From Granulicatella balaenopterae (GTDB lineage: Bacteria > Bacillota > Bacilli > Lactobacillales > Aerococcaceae): DNA of 64,000 nt. Each line of letters starts with the position of its first letter. Within the stretch, counting starts at the first letter, position 1. Location of the stretch: NCBI RefSeq assembly GCF_900111135.1, contig NZ_FOGF01000001.1, positions 1 through 64,000 on the forward strand, read 5' to 3'. Positions 9,301-16,068 of the stretch are shown here, one piece after another. The position numbers were made by a program, and so were the translations under genes. Under the pieces are notes generated by a model. It worked only from the letters and a program-made list of their open reading frames with translations. It had not been told where the DNA came from and did not search any database.

Positions 9301-9439
9301 TAAGAAAAAAGCAAAAGAATTCTTTGATAAGATTGAAGAAAAGAATGTTCCTATTTTCTTAATAAATGCAAAAATTTCGAATCTATTAAAAGAATACATT
9401 CTAGAAAATGGATTTGATATTGAAGAACGAAAATTATAA
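6308..9439 (+). CDS. hsdR: Type I restriction endonuclease subunit HsdR
   Basis: HsdR is the ATP-driven DNA translocase and nuclease of the type I complex. Near residues 140-165 the PD-(D/E)XK nuclease signature is visible as DVMLLINGMPLIHIELKRS. The helicase Walker A TTGSGKT is at about residue 297, the VDEAH box at about residue 406, and FTGTPI follows. The C-terminal third is helical and probably contacts the methylase. The 1043-residue length is normal. The ATG at 6308 follows AAAGGAG. It is the last gene of the hsdM-hsdS-fic-hsdR run and is followed by a terminator. No frameshift or missing motif is seen, so restriction should be functional. Confidence 0.95.
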   Translation: MKFAREADFEEALIKTLKQKGWEDEVLKNPTEKDLINNWKNILFHNNCGIDRLNHVPLTDTEMEQILEQIISLRTPVALNGFINGKSVCIKRDNPDDQLHLGKEVSLKIYDRKEIAAGQSRYQIVQQPKFPTVDPIMNDRRGDVMLLINGMPLIHIELKRSGVPVSQAYHQIEKYSREGVFTGLYSLIQVFVAMEPEEAVYFANPGPDGKFNKSFYFHWADFYNEPINNWKEIARSLLSIPMAHQLIGFYTIADASDGVLKVMRSYQYYAANKISDKVSKINWEDRHLLGGHIWHTTGSGKTMTSFKSAQLIANSKDADKVIFLMDRIELGTQSLREYRAFAEDTDEVQSTEDTRVLINKLTSNSPSDTLIVTSIQKMSNIKEVDGGFNDYELELMQSKRMVIIVDEAHRSTFGEMLVTIKRTFPNAIFFGFTGTPIHDENKKKEHTTANVFGDELHRYSIADGIRDGNVLGFDPYKILTYQDIDLRQQVAFECLHVTSEDEIYQDPKKIKEYNKYLSEMLMATTYDADGKEIRGIESYIPRVQYETSVHQEKVLENIVSNWRRLSLNSKFHAIFATSSIREAIEYYRLFKEKAPQLKVTALFDPNIDNNGRSAFKEGGLIEVIRDYNKNYDRNFDLATHSKFKKDVAARLAHKAPYKFIEQEPEKRIDILIVVDQMLTGFDSKWVNTLYLDKVLQYENLIQAFSRTNRLFGPEKPFGTIRYYRYPHTMAENVKNAMKLYSGEKPFDLFVDKLPKNLMKMNQIFEEISDLFASEKIDDFEKLPEKMAAQGKFGSLFYKLSKALESAQIQGFVFEQLHYDIDGEEIDVLLTETTYLTLVQRYKELAKIPSGMKMDESFPFDIEGYLTEIDTGKIDSEYMNSKFKKYMKELKQEYINEEDLQKSLDELHKTFATLSQDEQKYANIFLHDIQTGDIQIEEGKSIQEYIVEYQVRSQNQDMRKVVDYLGVDEKLLSDMMNTDVIEETLNEYGRFDNLVESADKKKAKEFFDKIEEKNVPIFLINAKISNLLKEYILENGFDIEERKL

Positions 9440-9444
9440 ATCCC

Positions 9445-9488
9445 AAAAGATGCGTCGCTAATTCATGGATTAGTGGCACATCTTTTTT
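9445..9488 (+). terminator. Terminator of the restriction operon
   Basis: AAAAGATG and GCTAAT pair with ATTAG and CACATCTTTT around a short loop (TCATGG), followed by a T run. It lies six bases after the hsdR stop. Confidence 0.75.
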
Positions 9489-9545
9489 ATATTGCAAAAG
9501 GGATTAGTGAAGCATTTCAAACGGTGGCTAGTGTTTATAAACTAT

Positions 9546-9609
9546 AAAAAAAGCCCTCTCCGTGGTCCGCAGATAGAAAGTCTATACTTAAGCGTGGAGA
9601 GGTTCTGTC
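9546..9609 (-). ncRNA. Candidate small RNA (about 64 nt) with its own promoter and terminator
   Basis: On the minus strand a -35 TTGACG (9643-9638) and a perfect -10 TATAAT (9621-9616) are separated by 16 bases. The predicted transcript from about 9609 contains CCTCTCC, an inner hairpin ATAGA-CTT-TCTAT, then GGAGAGG and seven T residues ending near 9546. CCTCTCC pairs with GGAGAGG, giving a short structured RNA with an intrinsic terminator. I see no reading frame in it. The size and arrangement recall the antitoxin RNAs of type I toxin-antitoxin loci, but no convincing hydrophobic toxin peptide is visible on the opposite strand. Function is therefore unknown; the call rests on the promoter and terminator only. 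Confidence 0.5.
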
Positions 9610-9615
9610 GAGTAA

Positions 9616-9643
9616 ATTATATCATAAGGATAACCAACGTCAA
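9616..9643 (-). promoter_or_regulatory. Sigma-A promoter of the candidate small RNA
   Basis: TTGACG and TATAAT with a 16-base spacer, read on the minus strand. Both boxes are close to consensus and lead directly into the hairpin and T run at 9546-9605. Confidence 0.6.
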
Positions 9644-9681
9644 TAAATTAGTTGCTATAATGAATGATTTGATTTAGAGAC

Positions 9682-9734
9682 ATGAAGATTTTCTAGAAAT
9701 CACGTAATGTATAAATTGCGTGGTTTCTTTTTTT
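9682..9734 (+). repeat. 53-bp direct repeat with terminator hairpin, left copy
   Basis: This begins ATGAAGATTTTCTAG and contains a 13-bp stem (GAAATCACGTAAT with AATTGCGTGGTTTC, including G-T pairs) followed by a T run. A second copy lies at 10957-11009. The only differences seen are three bases in the hairpin loop. Left and right copies bracket the XRE/membrane-protein pair. Confidence 0.8.
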
Positions 9735-9864
9735 CGCATTAAATTACCAAAAGTGGTGAAATTAAATTGACAAAAATGGTTACTTTTATATTGCCACTAA
9801 CAAAATCTAATAAAATTAAGTCTTATATCAAATTATAAGAACTTTTTAGCTTGTAGGTGGTTTA

Positions 9865-9936
9865 TATTTATAAAATACTTGATATTCGCTTTTGGAAGAT
9901 ATATATTTATAACATAAAGATACTTATTTATAACAT
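9865..9936. promoter_or_regulatory. Candidate operator: three TATTTATAAMAT repeats upstream of the XRE gene
   Basis: TATTTATAAAAT is at 9865 and TATTTATAACAT at 9904 and 9925, spaced 39 and 21 bases apart, close to whole helical turns. They lie 34 to 105 bases before the XRE regulator gene, a normal place for an autoregulatory operator. The region is AT-rich, so chance similarity is possible. Confidence 0.35.
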
Positions 9937-9969
9937 TTTAAGTGTCGGTGAGATGAAAGGAAGGAGATA

Positions 9970-10170
9970 ATGTTACAGGTAAAGCTTAAAGAATTTCGTG
10001 TATTAAAAGGATTAAGTCAGCAAGAGTTGGCAGAATTAGTTAATGTTAGAAGAGAAACTATAGGACATTTAGAAAGAGGAGAATACAATCCTTCCTTAAA
10101 ATTGGCATTTGATATTGCTAAAGTTTTCAGTGTTCCTATTGAAAAAATCTTCACCTACACAGATGAATAG
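9970..10170 (+). CDS. Small XRE-family helix-turn-helix regulator
   Basis: A 66-residue protein that is almost entirely a Cro/CI-type HTH domain: LKEFRVLKGLSQQELAELVNV is helix 1 to 3, and the following RRETIGHLERG is the recognition region. It ends NPSLKLAFDIAKVFSVPIEKIFTY, the typical end of this short family. GGAAGGAG precedes the ATG. The membrane-protein gene follows nine bases later, so the two form an operon. Such pairs of a 65-70-residue XRE protein and a multi-pass membrane protein are common in Firmicutes, and the regulator probably controls the pair. The ligand or signal is not known. Confidence 0.88.
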   Translation: MLQVKLKEFRVLKGLSQQELAELVNVRRETIGHLERGEYNPSLKLAFDIAKVFSVPIEKIFTYTDE

Positions 10171-10179
10171 GAGGAAAAA

Positions 10180-10923
10180 ATGTATAAACTAGATGAAAGA
10201 CAATTATCTATTGCTGGTCGCTCAGTAAGTGCAGCTTTGGTAGCTATGATATTTATGAATTTAATTGAGATAATATATAAAATATTAATCAAAAATAATA
10301 CAATTTTAATTAGTATTATAAATGTGGGTCTTTTGGTTTTAATATACATTTTGAGTTTATTTATAATAAATAAAATTAAATTTAAGATGGATAGGTATAG
10401 TGTAAAATCATTATTATTATCTAAAGATGAACTAATAGATGAAATAAGAAAATTTTCTGCTGCAGTTACATTTATTTTGATGATAATAATTTATATTACT
10501 GAAGCTTATTATTATTTGCTTAGTGGAAATGGATTATTAATAGTTATTTTTTCATTATCTGCTATTTTTATTCCTTGCGGTGTTAGTTGTGTATTTAATA
10601 TAAATAATAAAGAATACAATTTAAGTATTTTAGCTGATAAAAAAGGAAATATTTATAACGAAAGTAAAGATTTTAAATATCGTTCTATAATTTATTTAAG
10701 AGAATCATTTATTGCTGCATTAGGTTTTATCATATTAGATTTAATTATGTACTATAAAACAAACGGTAAATCAGTATTTGACATGATTTCAAATACAAAT
10801 CCGTTAATGGCTATTTTCTTAAATCTAATGGCACTTATAGTTTTATCATTCATTTTCAATGTAATATTCTATGAAATTAAACTTAAAATATATAATAGAG
10901 AATTGAATAAGTGTAATAAGTAA
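10180..10923 (+). CDS. Multi-pass membrane protein paired with XRE regulator
   Basis: A 247-residue, Ile/Leu-rich protein starting MYKLDERQLSIAGRS with about six predicted membrane segments, at roughly residues 15-35, 45-65, 88-108, 112-135, 165-187 and 207-230. The opening LDERQ followed by transmembrane pairs is typical of small uncharacterised membrane families encoded next to short XRE regulators. I do not recognise a catalytic motif. The gene is AT-richer than the core genes around it and lies between two 53-bp direct repeats, so it may belong to a small acquired or duplicated unit. Function unknown. Confidence 0.75.
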   Translation: MYKLDERQLSIAGRSVSAALVAMIFMNLIEIIYKILIKNNTILISIINVGLLVLIYILSLFIINKIKFKMDRYSVKSLLLSKDELIDEIRKFSAAVTFILMIIIYITEAYYYLLSGNGLLIVIFSLSAIFIPCGVSCVFNINNKEYNLSILADKKGNIYNESKDFKYRSIIYLRESFIAALGFIILDLIMYYKTNGKSVFDMISNTNPLMAIFLNLMALIVLSFIFNVIFYEIKLKIYNRELNKCNK

Positions 10924-10956
10924 AGATAAAAAAGTTGGATGTTAGTGACAATATAG

Positions 10957-11009
10957 ATGAAGATTTTCTAGAAATCACGTAATACACAAATTGCGTGGTT
11001 TCTTTTTTT
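10957..11009 (+). repeat. 53-bp direct repeat with terminator hairpin, right copy
   Basis: Same sequence as 9682-9734 except for three loop bases. It acts as the probable terminator of the XRE/membrane-protein operon, 33 bases after the stop codon. A weaker, related hairpin follows the next gene at 11588. Confidence 0.8.
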
Positions 11010-11144
11010 GGATTATTCATTTTCCCACTATAGTCCCCACCAATTCTATTTGTCACAAGGAAAAAGAATGGTATGATAAAGATGATATCAGATGTGTTAC
11101 AATCAAAATAATAGCACAACAAAAATAAAGATTGGAGAAATAAA

Positions 11145-11561
11145 ATGACATACTATTTAGCATACGGCAGCAATATGAATCTTCTATGGATGGCGGAGTG
11201 TTGTCAGGCGGCACAGTTTGTTGCAAAGACTACTTTAGAAGGGTATGAGCTAGCATTTCGTGGGCGTGATACGGCTTATGCGACAATTTTTAAAAAGGAA
11301 GGTAGTTTTGTGCCGGTAGTAATTTGGCAAGTTGATCAGGCGGATGAATTGCGTTTAGATGAGTATGAAGATTATCCGGATTTGTATGATAAGGAATATT
11401 TACCGATTGAAGTCGACGGTCAGATGATTGAAGTGATGGTCTATATTATGCGAGATTTTCCTAAAGGCCAGCCTCAAAAAGAGTACTATGAGATGATTGA
11501 AGTGGCGTATAAAGTGCAAGGGTTTGATACGGATATTTTGAAAGAAGCTTTGTCGAATTAA
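11145..11561 (+). CDS. Gamma-glutamylcyclotransferase-like protein (AIG2/GGCT fold)
   Basis: A 138-residue protein opening MTYYLAYGSNMN, the YGSN substrate-binding loop of the GGCT/AIG2 family. The expected acidic catalytic residue is in LRLDEYEDYPDLYDKEYL. Members cleave gamma-glutamyl amines to 5-oxoproline, but many bacterial homologues have no tested substrate, so the reaction is inferred. The start follows GATTGGAG. It is a single-gene unit between terminator-like hairpins. Confidence 0.85.
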   Translation: MTYYLAYGSNMNLLWMAECCQAAQFVAKTTLEGYELAFRGRDTAYATIFKKEGSFVPVVIWQVDQADELRLDEYEDYPDLYDKEYLPIEVDGQMIEVMVYIMRDFPKGQPQKEYYEMIEVAYKVQGFDTDILKEALSN

Positions 11562-11587
11562 GAAGCAGATTCAAAGATAAGTGAACT

Positions 11588-11615
11588 AGAAATCATATTG
11601 GTGGTTTCTACTTTT
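11588..11615 (+). terminator. Possible weak terminator after the GGCT-like gene
   Basis: AGAAATCA pairs with TGGTTTCT around a six-base loop, with only a short T stretch behind. It resembles the hairpin of the 53-bp repeats upstream. Confidence 0.4.
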
Positions 11616-11799
11616 GTCAAAATGATATCGCTATTGTTTGGTAAGTGATGATTTAATCGGAATAATCATGAATTTTGATAGATAATCTTGTTGAATCGTG
11701 GTACACTATGTAAGAGTAAATACATGTCTTGATTTGTCGTGCGGTTTATTATGATAAAAGTAGTAGCCAATCGGTGAATTATCGAATGGAGGTATACAG

Positions 11800-12195
11800 A
11801 TGGAAACAATAAATAAATCAATTCCATTAGGGATTATCGAGATTGCTCCAGAAGTAATTGAAACAATCGCTAGTATTTCTGCTTCAGATGTTGAAGGTTT
11901 TCACTTGGCGCAAGGGAACTTTATGGCAGGTATCAATAATTTAGTGAAGCGTGAAGTTGTTGCGCAAAGTACTAAATTAACTGAGACAGAAGAGGGCTAT
12001 GTAGTCGATGTTTATGGTGCGGTTGATTATGGTCAATCAGTTCCTAAATTAGCATTAGCATTACAAGAGAAAATTAAAGAACAATTATTATTTAGCTGTG
12101 AATTAGAGATTGCTGAAGTGAATGTGCATATTGTACAAATTATTCCAGCAAAATCAATGGAGACAGACTTATTTGAATTGGGGGATGACGAGTGA
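11800..12195 (+). CDS. yqhY: Asp23/Gls24 family envelope stress response protein (YqhY-like)
   Basis: A 131-residue member of the Asp23/Gls24 (DUF322) family. It is recognised from LGIIEIAPEVIETIASISASDVEGF near the N-terminus and YGQSVPKLALALQEKIKEQL with EVNVHIVQI later on. In Bacillus the equivalent gene lies directly before nusB and affects lipid metabolism; elsewhere family members are envelope-associated. Here the stop overlaps the nusB start (GTGA), the same arrangement, which supports the YqhY assignment over Asp23 itself. The acidic tail LFELGDDE has no family meaning I know of. Confidence 0.88.
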   Translation: METINKSIPLGIIEIAPEVIETIASISASDVEGFHLAQGNFMAGINNLVKREVVAQSTKLTETEEGYVVDVYGAVDYGQSVPKLALALQEKIKEQLLFSCELEIAEVNVHIVQIIPAKSMETDLFELGDDE

Positions 12196-12647
12196 GTCGT
12201 ACAAAATTAACACGTCACACATTGCGCGTAATTGCGTTTCAATCATTATTTCAAATGCAACATAATGAAGAAGTGACATTAGTAGAAGCATTAACAGGAT
12301 CATTATCAACACATATGGAGGAAGACCAAGAAGTTGAGATTGATTCACTAGAAGAATTATTAGAAGAATATCCACAATTAGCATATTCAATCAAGATTAT
12401 TGAAGGCGTTAAGGCTAATCAAGCAGAGATTAATGAATCAATTGCAAAATATGCTACAACATGGACATTCGATCGTATCGTCAATACCGATTTATTGATT
12501 ATGCAATTAGCAATTTTTGAAATGAATTATTTAGATGAAGAAGTTCCAAAACCAGTCGTATTAAATGAAGCGATTGAGATTGCAAAAATGTATAGTGATG
12601 ATAAGTCAGCGAAATTCATTAATGGTGTATTATCAAATTTAGTATAA
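12192..12647 (+). CDS. nusB: Transcription antitermination protein NusB
   Basis: NusB joins NusE (S10) on boxA RNA to prevent early termination in ribosomal RNA operons. The 151-residue protein starts VSRTKLTRHTLRVIAFQSLFQMQ, where the R-x-x-A-x-Q-x-L-(F/Y) motif is standard. It ends with the family signature VPKPVVLNEAIEIAKMYSDDKSAKFINGVL. Translation begins at a GTG overlapping the yqhY stop, giving tight coupling. A good terminator follows, so nusB closes the short operon before folD. Confidence 0.96.
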   Translation: MSRTKLTRHTLRVIAFQSLFQMQHNEEVTLVEALTGSLSTHMEEDQEVEIDSLEELLEEYPQLAYSIKIIEGVKANQAEINESIAKYATTWTFDRIVNTDLLIMQLAIFEMNYLDEEVPKPVVLNEAIEIAKMYSDDKSAKFINGVLSNLV

Positions 12648-12658
12648 TTTAACGAATC

Positions 12659-12695
12659 AAAAGAGTCTGGATCCGAATTGGTTCAGGCTCTTTTT
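12659..12695 (+). terminator. Terminator after nusB
   Basis: AAAAGAG-CTG pairs with CAG-CTCTTTTT around a GGATCCGAATTGG centre, ending in five T residues. It lies 12 bases after the nusB stop and before folD. Confidence 0.75.
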
Positions 12696-12715
12696 CAAAA
12701 TAAAGGGGGAGTTAG

Positions 12716-13576
12716 ATGACAACTATCTTAGATGGCAAACAGCTTGCTAAGGAAATTCGTCAAGTGGTTGCTACAAAAACGCGTCAATTGATTGATAAGG
12801 CAGGGGTTACTCCTGGTTTAGCGGTGGTGTTAGTGGGAGATGATCCGGCTAGTCAAACGTATGTGAAGTTAAAGGAGCGTCATGCTAAAGAGGTTGGTTT
12901 TCATTCGGTGGTGAGGCGTTTGGATGAGTCGGTTTCTCAGGAGGAAGTGTTAGCGGTTATTCGTGATTTGAACAATGACCAAGCGATTGATGCGATTTTA
13001 GTGCAATTACCATTGCCTCAGCAGATTGATACGGATATCGTCTTAAGAGCGGTTGAGCCTAAGAAGGATGTTGATGGCTTTCATGCGATGAATTTGGGGA
13101 ATTTGGTGCAAAAAGATGAGACATTAGTGCCTTGTACGCCTAAAGGGATTATTACTTTATTGGATCATTATCAAATTGATGTAATGGGCAAAAAAGTAGT
13201 GGTTGTTGGTGAGAGTCTGATTGTTGGGCGTCCCATGGCTTTGATGTGTTTGAATCGTGGGGCAACGGTTACGGTGTGTCATATTCATACGAAGGATTTA
13301 GCAGCAGAAACCAAGCAGGCGGATGTGTTGATTTCGGCGACCGGGGTTTTGGGGTTGATTACGAAAGAACATCTGAAACCAGGAGCGGTAGTGATTGATG
13401 TTGGGATGGTGCGTGATTCGGATGGTTCGCTTAAGGGGGATGTTTGTTATTCTGAGGTTCTGCCATTAGCTTCTGCGATTACGCCAGTTCCAGGTGGTGT
13501 TGGTCCGATGACGATTGCTTCTTTATTAGAGCAAACGTTAGAAAATACAATGAAATTACATAATATAGATTACTAA
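12716..13576 (+). CDS. folD: Bifunctional methylenetetrahydrofolate dehydrogenase/cyclohydrolase FolD
   Basis: FolD interconverts 5,10-methylene-THF and 10-formyl-THF, feeding one-carbon units to purine and formyl-Met synthesis. At 286 residues it has normal length. Visible signatures include PGLAVVLVGDDPASQTYVKLK (with the catalytic Tyr and Lys), LVQLPLPQQID, PKKDVDGFH, the NADP-site GESLIVGRPMALM, and the closing TPVPGGVGPMTIASLL. A rare detail is GESLIVGRP where most enzymes read GRSxIVGxP. GGGGGAG precedes the ATG. xseA follows directly. The window also has fhs and a THF-controlled folate transporter gene. Confidence 0.97.
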   Translation: MTTILDGKQLAKEIRQVVATKTRQLIDKAGVTPGLAVVLVGDDPASQTYVKLKERHAKEVGFHSVVRRLDESVSQEEVLAVIRDLNNDQAIDAILVQLPLPQQIDTDIVLRAVEPKKDVDGFHAMNLGNLVQKDETLVPCTPKGIITLLDHYQIDVMGKKVVVVGESLIVGRPMALMCLNRGATVTVCHIHTKDLAAETKQADVLISATGVLGLITKEHLKPGAVVIDVGMVRDSDGSLKGDVCYSEVLPLASAITPVPGGVGPMTIASLLEQTLENTMKLHNIDY

Positions 13577-13596
13577 TGATGAAAGGAGGGTCTCGT

Positions 13597-14949
13597 TTGA
13601 GTCAGGAATATTTAACGGTTACGGCTTTAACTAAGTATTTAAAGCGTAAATTTGATTGTGATCCGCATTTGGGGCGTGTTTATTTGACGGGGGAGATTTC
13701 GAACTTTCGTATGCGTCCAAATACTCATCAATATTTTAGCTTGAAAGATGATGGTGCGGTGATTTCGGCGGTGATGTTTAAGGGGGCTTTTCAAAAGATT
13801 AAGTTCCAGCCTGAAGAGGGGATGAAGGTTCTTGTGGTTGGTCGTGTGTCTTTGTTTGAGAAGTCTGGTAATTATCAAATTTATATTGAACATATGGAAC
13901 CGGATGGTGTTGGGGCTTTATATCAAGCTTATGAGCAGTTGAAGAAAAAGTTGACGGCTGAGGGTTTGTTTCAATTGCCGAAGAAGGCGATTCCACGTTT
14001 TCCAAAGAAGATTGCCATTATTACTAGTCAGAGTGGTGCGGTAATTGAGGATATTAAGACGACGGTTCAAAGACGGTATCCGATTGTGCAATTAGTCTTG
14101 TATCCAGCAGTGGTTCAAGGTGAGCATTCGGTGCCTAGTTTGTTAAAAGCGTTAAAAGAAGTTGAAGCGAATGGTACGTATGATACGGTGATTATTGGCC
14201 GTGGTGGTGGTTCGATTGAAGATTTGTGGTCGTTCAATGATGAGCGGGTTGTGCGCCAGATTGCGACGATGCAGACGCCATTGATTTCTAGTGTGGGTCA
14301 TGAGACGGATACGACTTTAACGGATTTAGTGGCAGATGTTCGTGCAGCGACACCAACTGCAGCGGCTGAGATTGCCACACCTGTTTTGGTGGAGATTAAG
14401 GAGCAATTATTACAATTAGAGCAGCAATTAATTCGTGCGATGGGTGTTGTGTTGCAATTTAAGCGTGAGCAGTTAGAGCGTTTGGCGAAGACTCCTATTT
14501 TCCAACAGCCTGAGCGTTTGTATGAAGCTTATGTGCAACGGTTGGATCATTTGGCGACGACTTTGAATTTACAAGCAGAGCGGTTATTACAAGGGAAGCG
14601 TCAAGCGTTAACCAAGCAGCAGCAACAGTTATTATTACAAAGTCCAGCCTCAAAAATTACGAAAGAACAGCAGACTTTAGCGTATTTGACGGAGCGACTA
14701 GAAAAAGCACAAACGACCTTATTAGCAAATAAGCAAAAAGATTTGTCTTCTTTAATGGAGCAATTAGATTTATTAAGTCCATTGAAGATTATGCAGCGTG
14801 GTTATGGCATTGTGGAGACTGGTGAAAAGGTGATTCGTTCGGTTGCGGATGTGGCTTTAGATGAAGAGATTACGATTACATTAACAGATGGTATGATTAA
14901 TGCCAATGTTATTTCAAAACAAGAAGTACAACGAGATAAAGGAGAATAA
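13597..14949 (+). CDS. xseA: Exodeoxyribonuclease VII large subunit
   Basis: The catalytic large subunit of exonuclease VII, which digests single-stranded DNA from both ends. The protein starts LSQEYLTVTALTKYLKRKFD with an N-terminal OB fold (VYLTGEISNFR...HQYFSLKDD), then the central catalytic region PKKIAIITSQSGAVIEDI and IIGRGGGSIEDLWSFNDE with SSVGHETDTTLTDLVAD, then a long coiled-coil helix region. I choose TTG at 13597 because GAAAGGAGGG lies just before it; the in-frame ATG at 13576 overlaps the folD stop and would put the ribosome site inside the gene. xseB overlaps the stop. Confidence 0.95.
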   Translation: MSQEYLTVTALTKYLKRKFDCDPHLGRVYLTGEISNFRMRPNTHQYFSLKDDGAVISAVMFKGAFQKIKFQPEEGMKVLVVGRVSLFEKSGNYQIYIEHMEPDGVGALYQAYEQLKKKLTAEGLFQLPKKAIPRFPKKIAIITSQSGAVIEDIKTTVQRRYPIVQLVLYPAVVQGEHSVPSLLKALKEVEANGTYDTVIIGRGGGSIEDLWSFNDERVVRQIATMQTPLISSVGHETDTTLTDLVADVRAATPTAAAEIATPVLVEIKEQLLQLEQQLIRAMGVVLQFKREQLERLAKTPIFQQPERLYEAYVQRLDHLATTLNLQAERLLQGKRQALTKQQQQLLLQSPASKITKEQQTLAYLTERLEKAQTTLLANKQKDLSSLMEQLDLLSPLKIMQRGYGIVETGEKVIRSVADVALDEEITITLTDGMINANVISKQEVQRDKGE

Positions 14950-15161
14950 TGATGACTAAACAAGAAAAAAGCTTTGAAGAATCATTGCAAGCGTTAGAAG
15001 TGATTGTGAAGCAGTTAGAACAAGGTGATGTGCCTTTAGAAGATGCTTTGAATAAGTTTAAAGAAGGTATTGAAATCAGCGCGCATTGTAATGAGATTTT
15101 GGTGAAGGCTGAGGAGACTGTATCAAAAATGATGATTAAAGATTCCGAAAAAGGTGAATAG
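14949..15161 (+). CDS. xseB: Exodeoxyribonuclease VII small subunit
   Basis: A 70-residue helical partner of XseA; several copies bind the coiled-coil arms of the large subunit. The family signature is clear: FEESLQALEVIVKQLEQGDVPLEDALNKFKEGIEI. The ATG overlaps the xseA stop (TAATG) with AAAGGAG upstream, so the two subunits are coupled. A second ATG at 14952 could also serve. Confidence 0.95.
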   Translation: MMTKQEKSFEESLQALEVIVKQLEQGDVPLEDALNKFKEGIEISAHCNEILVKAEETVSKMMIKDSEKGE

Positions 15162-15165
15162 CTCA

Positions 15166-16059
15166 ATGAAGAATAATCAATTTATGAAGAAGTGGCTAGA
15201 GGAAATTGAACAGTATTTAGTAAGTATGATTGACGGTTTACCGAGTCACCAAGAAAAGTTACAGTCAGCTATGAAGCATGTGGTTGTTGGTGGTGGCAAG
15301 CGCATTCGTCCGATGCTAGTCTTAGCGAGTGCTCAGGTTTGTGGTGCTAAGCCTAAAGATGTGCTGCCGGCTGCTTGTGCTTTGGAGATGATTCATACTT
15401 ATTCGTTGATTCACGATGATTTGCCGGGGATGGATGATGATAGTATGCGTCGTGGTAAGCCAACGATTCATGTTTTGTATGACGAAGCGACGGCTATTTT
15501 ATCGGGAGATGCTTTTTTAACGATAGCTTTTGAAGCGATTTGTCAGACAAAAGAAGTCGAAGCTAAAAATCTCGTTCAAATGGTGCAAGCTTTAAGCAAA
15601 GCGAGTGGCGCAAGAGGGATGATTGCTGGTCAAATGCTTGATATTGCTTCTGAAGAACAAAGCTTAACTTTAGAGGAATTAAAGCAAATCCACCAAGAAA
15701 AGACGGGGAAATTAATTCAAGTTGCGATGCAAATTGGTTGTTTAGCGGGTAATCCAAGTAATAGTACAAAAGAAGCTTTAGAGGATTTTGCCACACATTA
15801 TGGTCTTGCTTTCCAAATTCAAAATGATTTACAAGATGTTTTGTGGGATAGTCAAAAGACTGGTAAAGAGACGGGAAAAGATCAAGCTTTAGAAAAGAAT
15901 ACTTACCCAAGTTTAATGGGGATTGCTGGAGCAAAATTAGCTTTAGAAGAAGAAGTGATGGCTTGCCAAAAATCAATTGAACAATTACCATTAACGTCAG
16001 ATGAACAACTAGAAGCAGCGCAGTTTTTAGCTGATAGTTTACAATATTTAACAATCTAA
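15166..16059 (+). CDS. ispA: Polyprenyl (farnesyl/geranylgeranyl) diphosphate synthase
   Basis: Builds short isoprenoid diphosphates from IPP and DMAPP. The first Asp-rich motif is DDLPGMDDD and the second is QNDLQDVLWD; GGKRIRPMLVLAS is the IPP-binding basic region. About 297 residues is the usual length for an FPP/GGPP synthase in the xse operon of Firmicutes, where the product is generally FPP. ATG at 15166 is chosen over GTG at 15154 because AAAAAGG ends at the GTG and gives normal spacing to the ATG. The mevalonate-pathway gene mvaA in the same window fits as a source of IPP. Confidence 0.93.
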   Translation: MKNNQFMKKWLEEIEQYLVSMIDGLPSHQEKLQSAMKHVVVGGGKRIRPMLVLASAQVCGAKPKDVLPAACALEMIHTYSLIHDDLPGMDDDSMRRGKPTIHVLYDEATAILSGDAFLTIAFEAICQTKEVEAKNLVQMVQALSKASGARGMIAGQMLDIASEEQSLTLEELKQIHQEKTGKLIQVAMQIGCLAGNPSNSTKEALEDFATHYGLAFQIQNDLQDVLWDSQKTGKETGKDQALEKNTYPSLMGIAGAKLALEEEVMACQKSIEQLPLTSDEQLEAAQFLADSLQYLTI

Positions 16060-16068
16060 GGAGAATAC

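Noticed and set aside
9473-9547. 24-residue reading frame (GTG start) opposite the candidate small RNA, as a possible type I toxin
   Set aside because: It overlaps the hsdR terminator, has no ribosome site and is only mildly hydrophobic, without the lysine-rich tail of Fst-type toxins.
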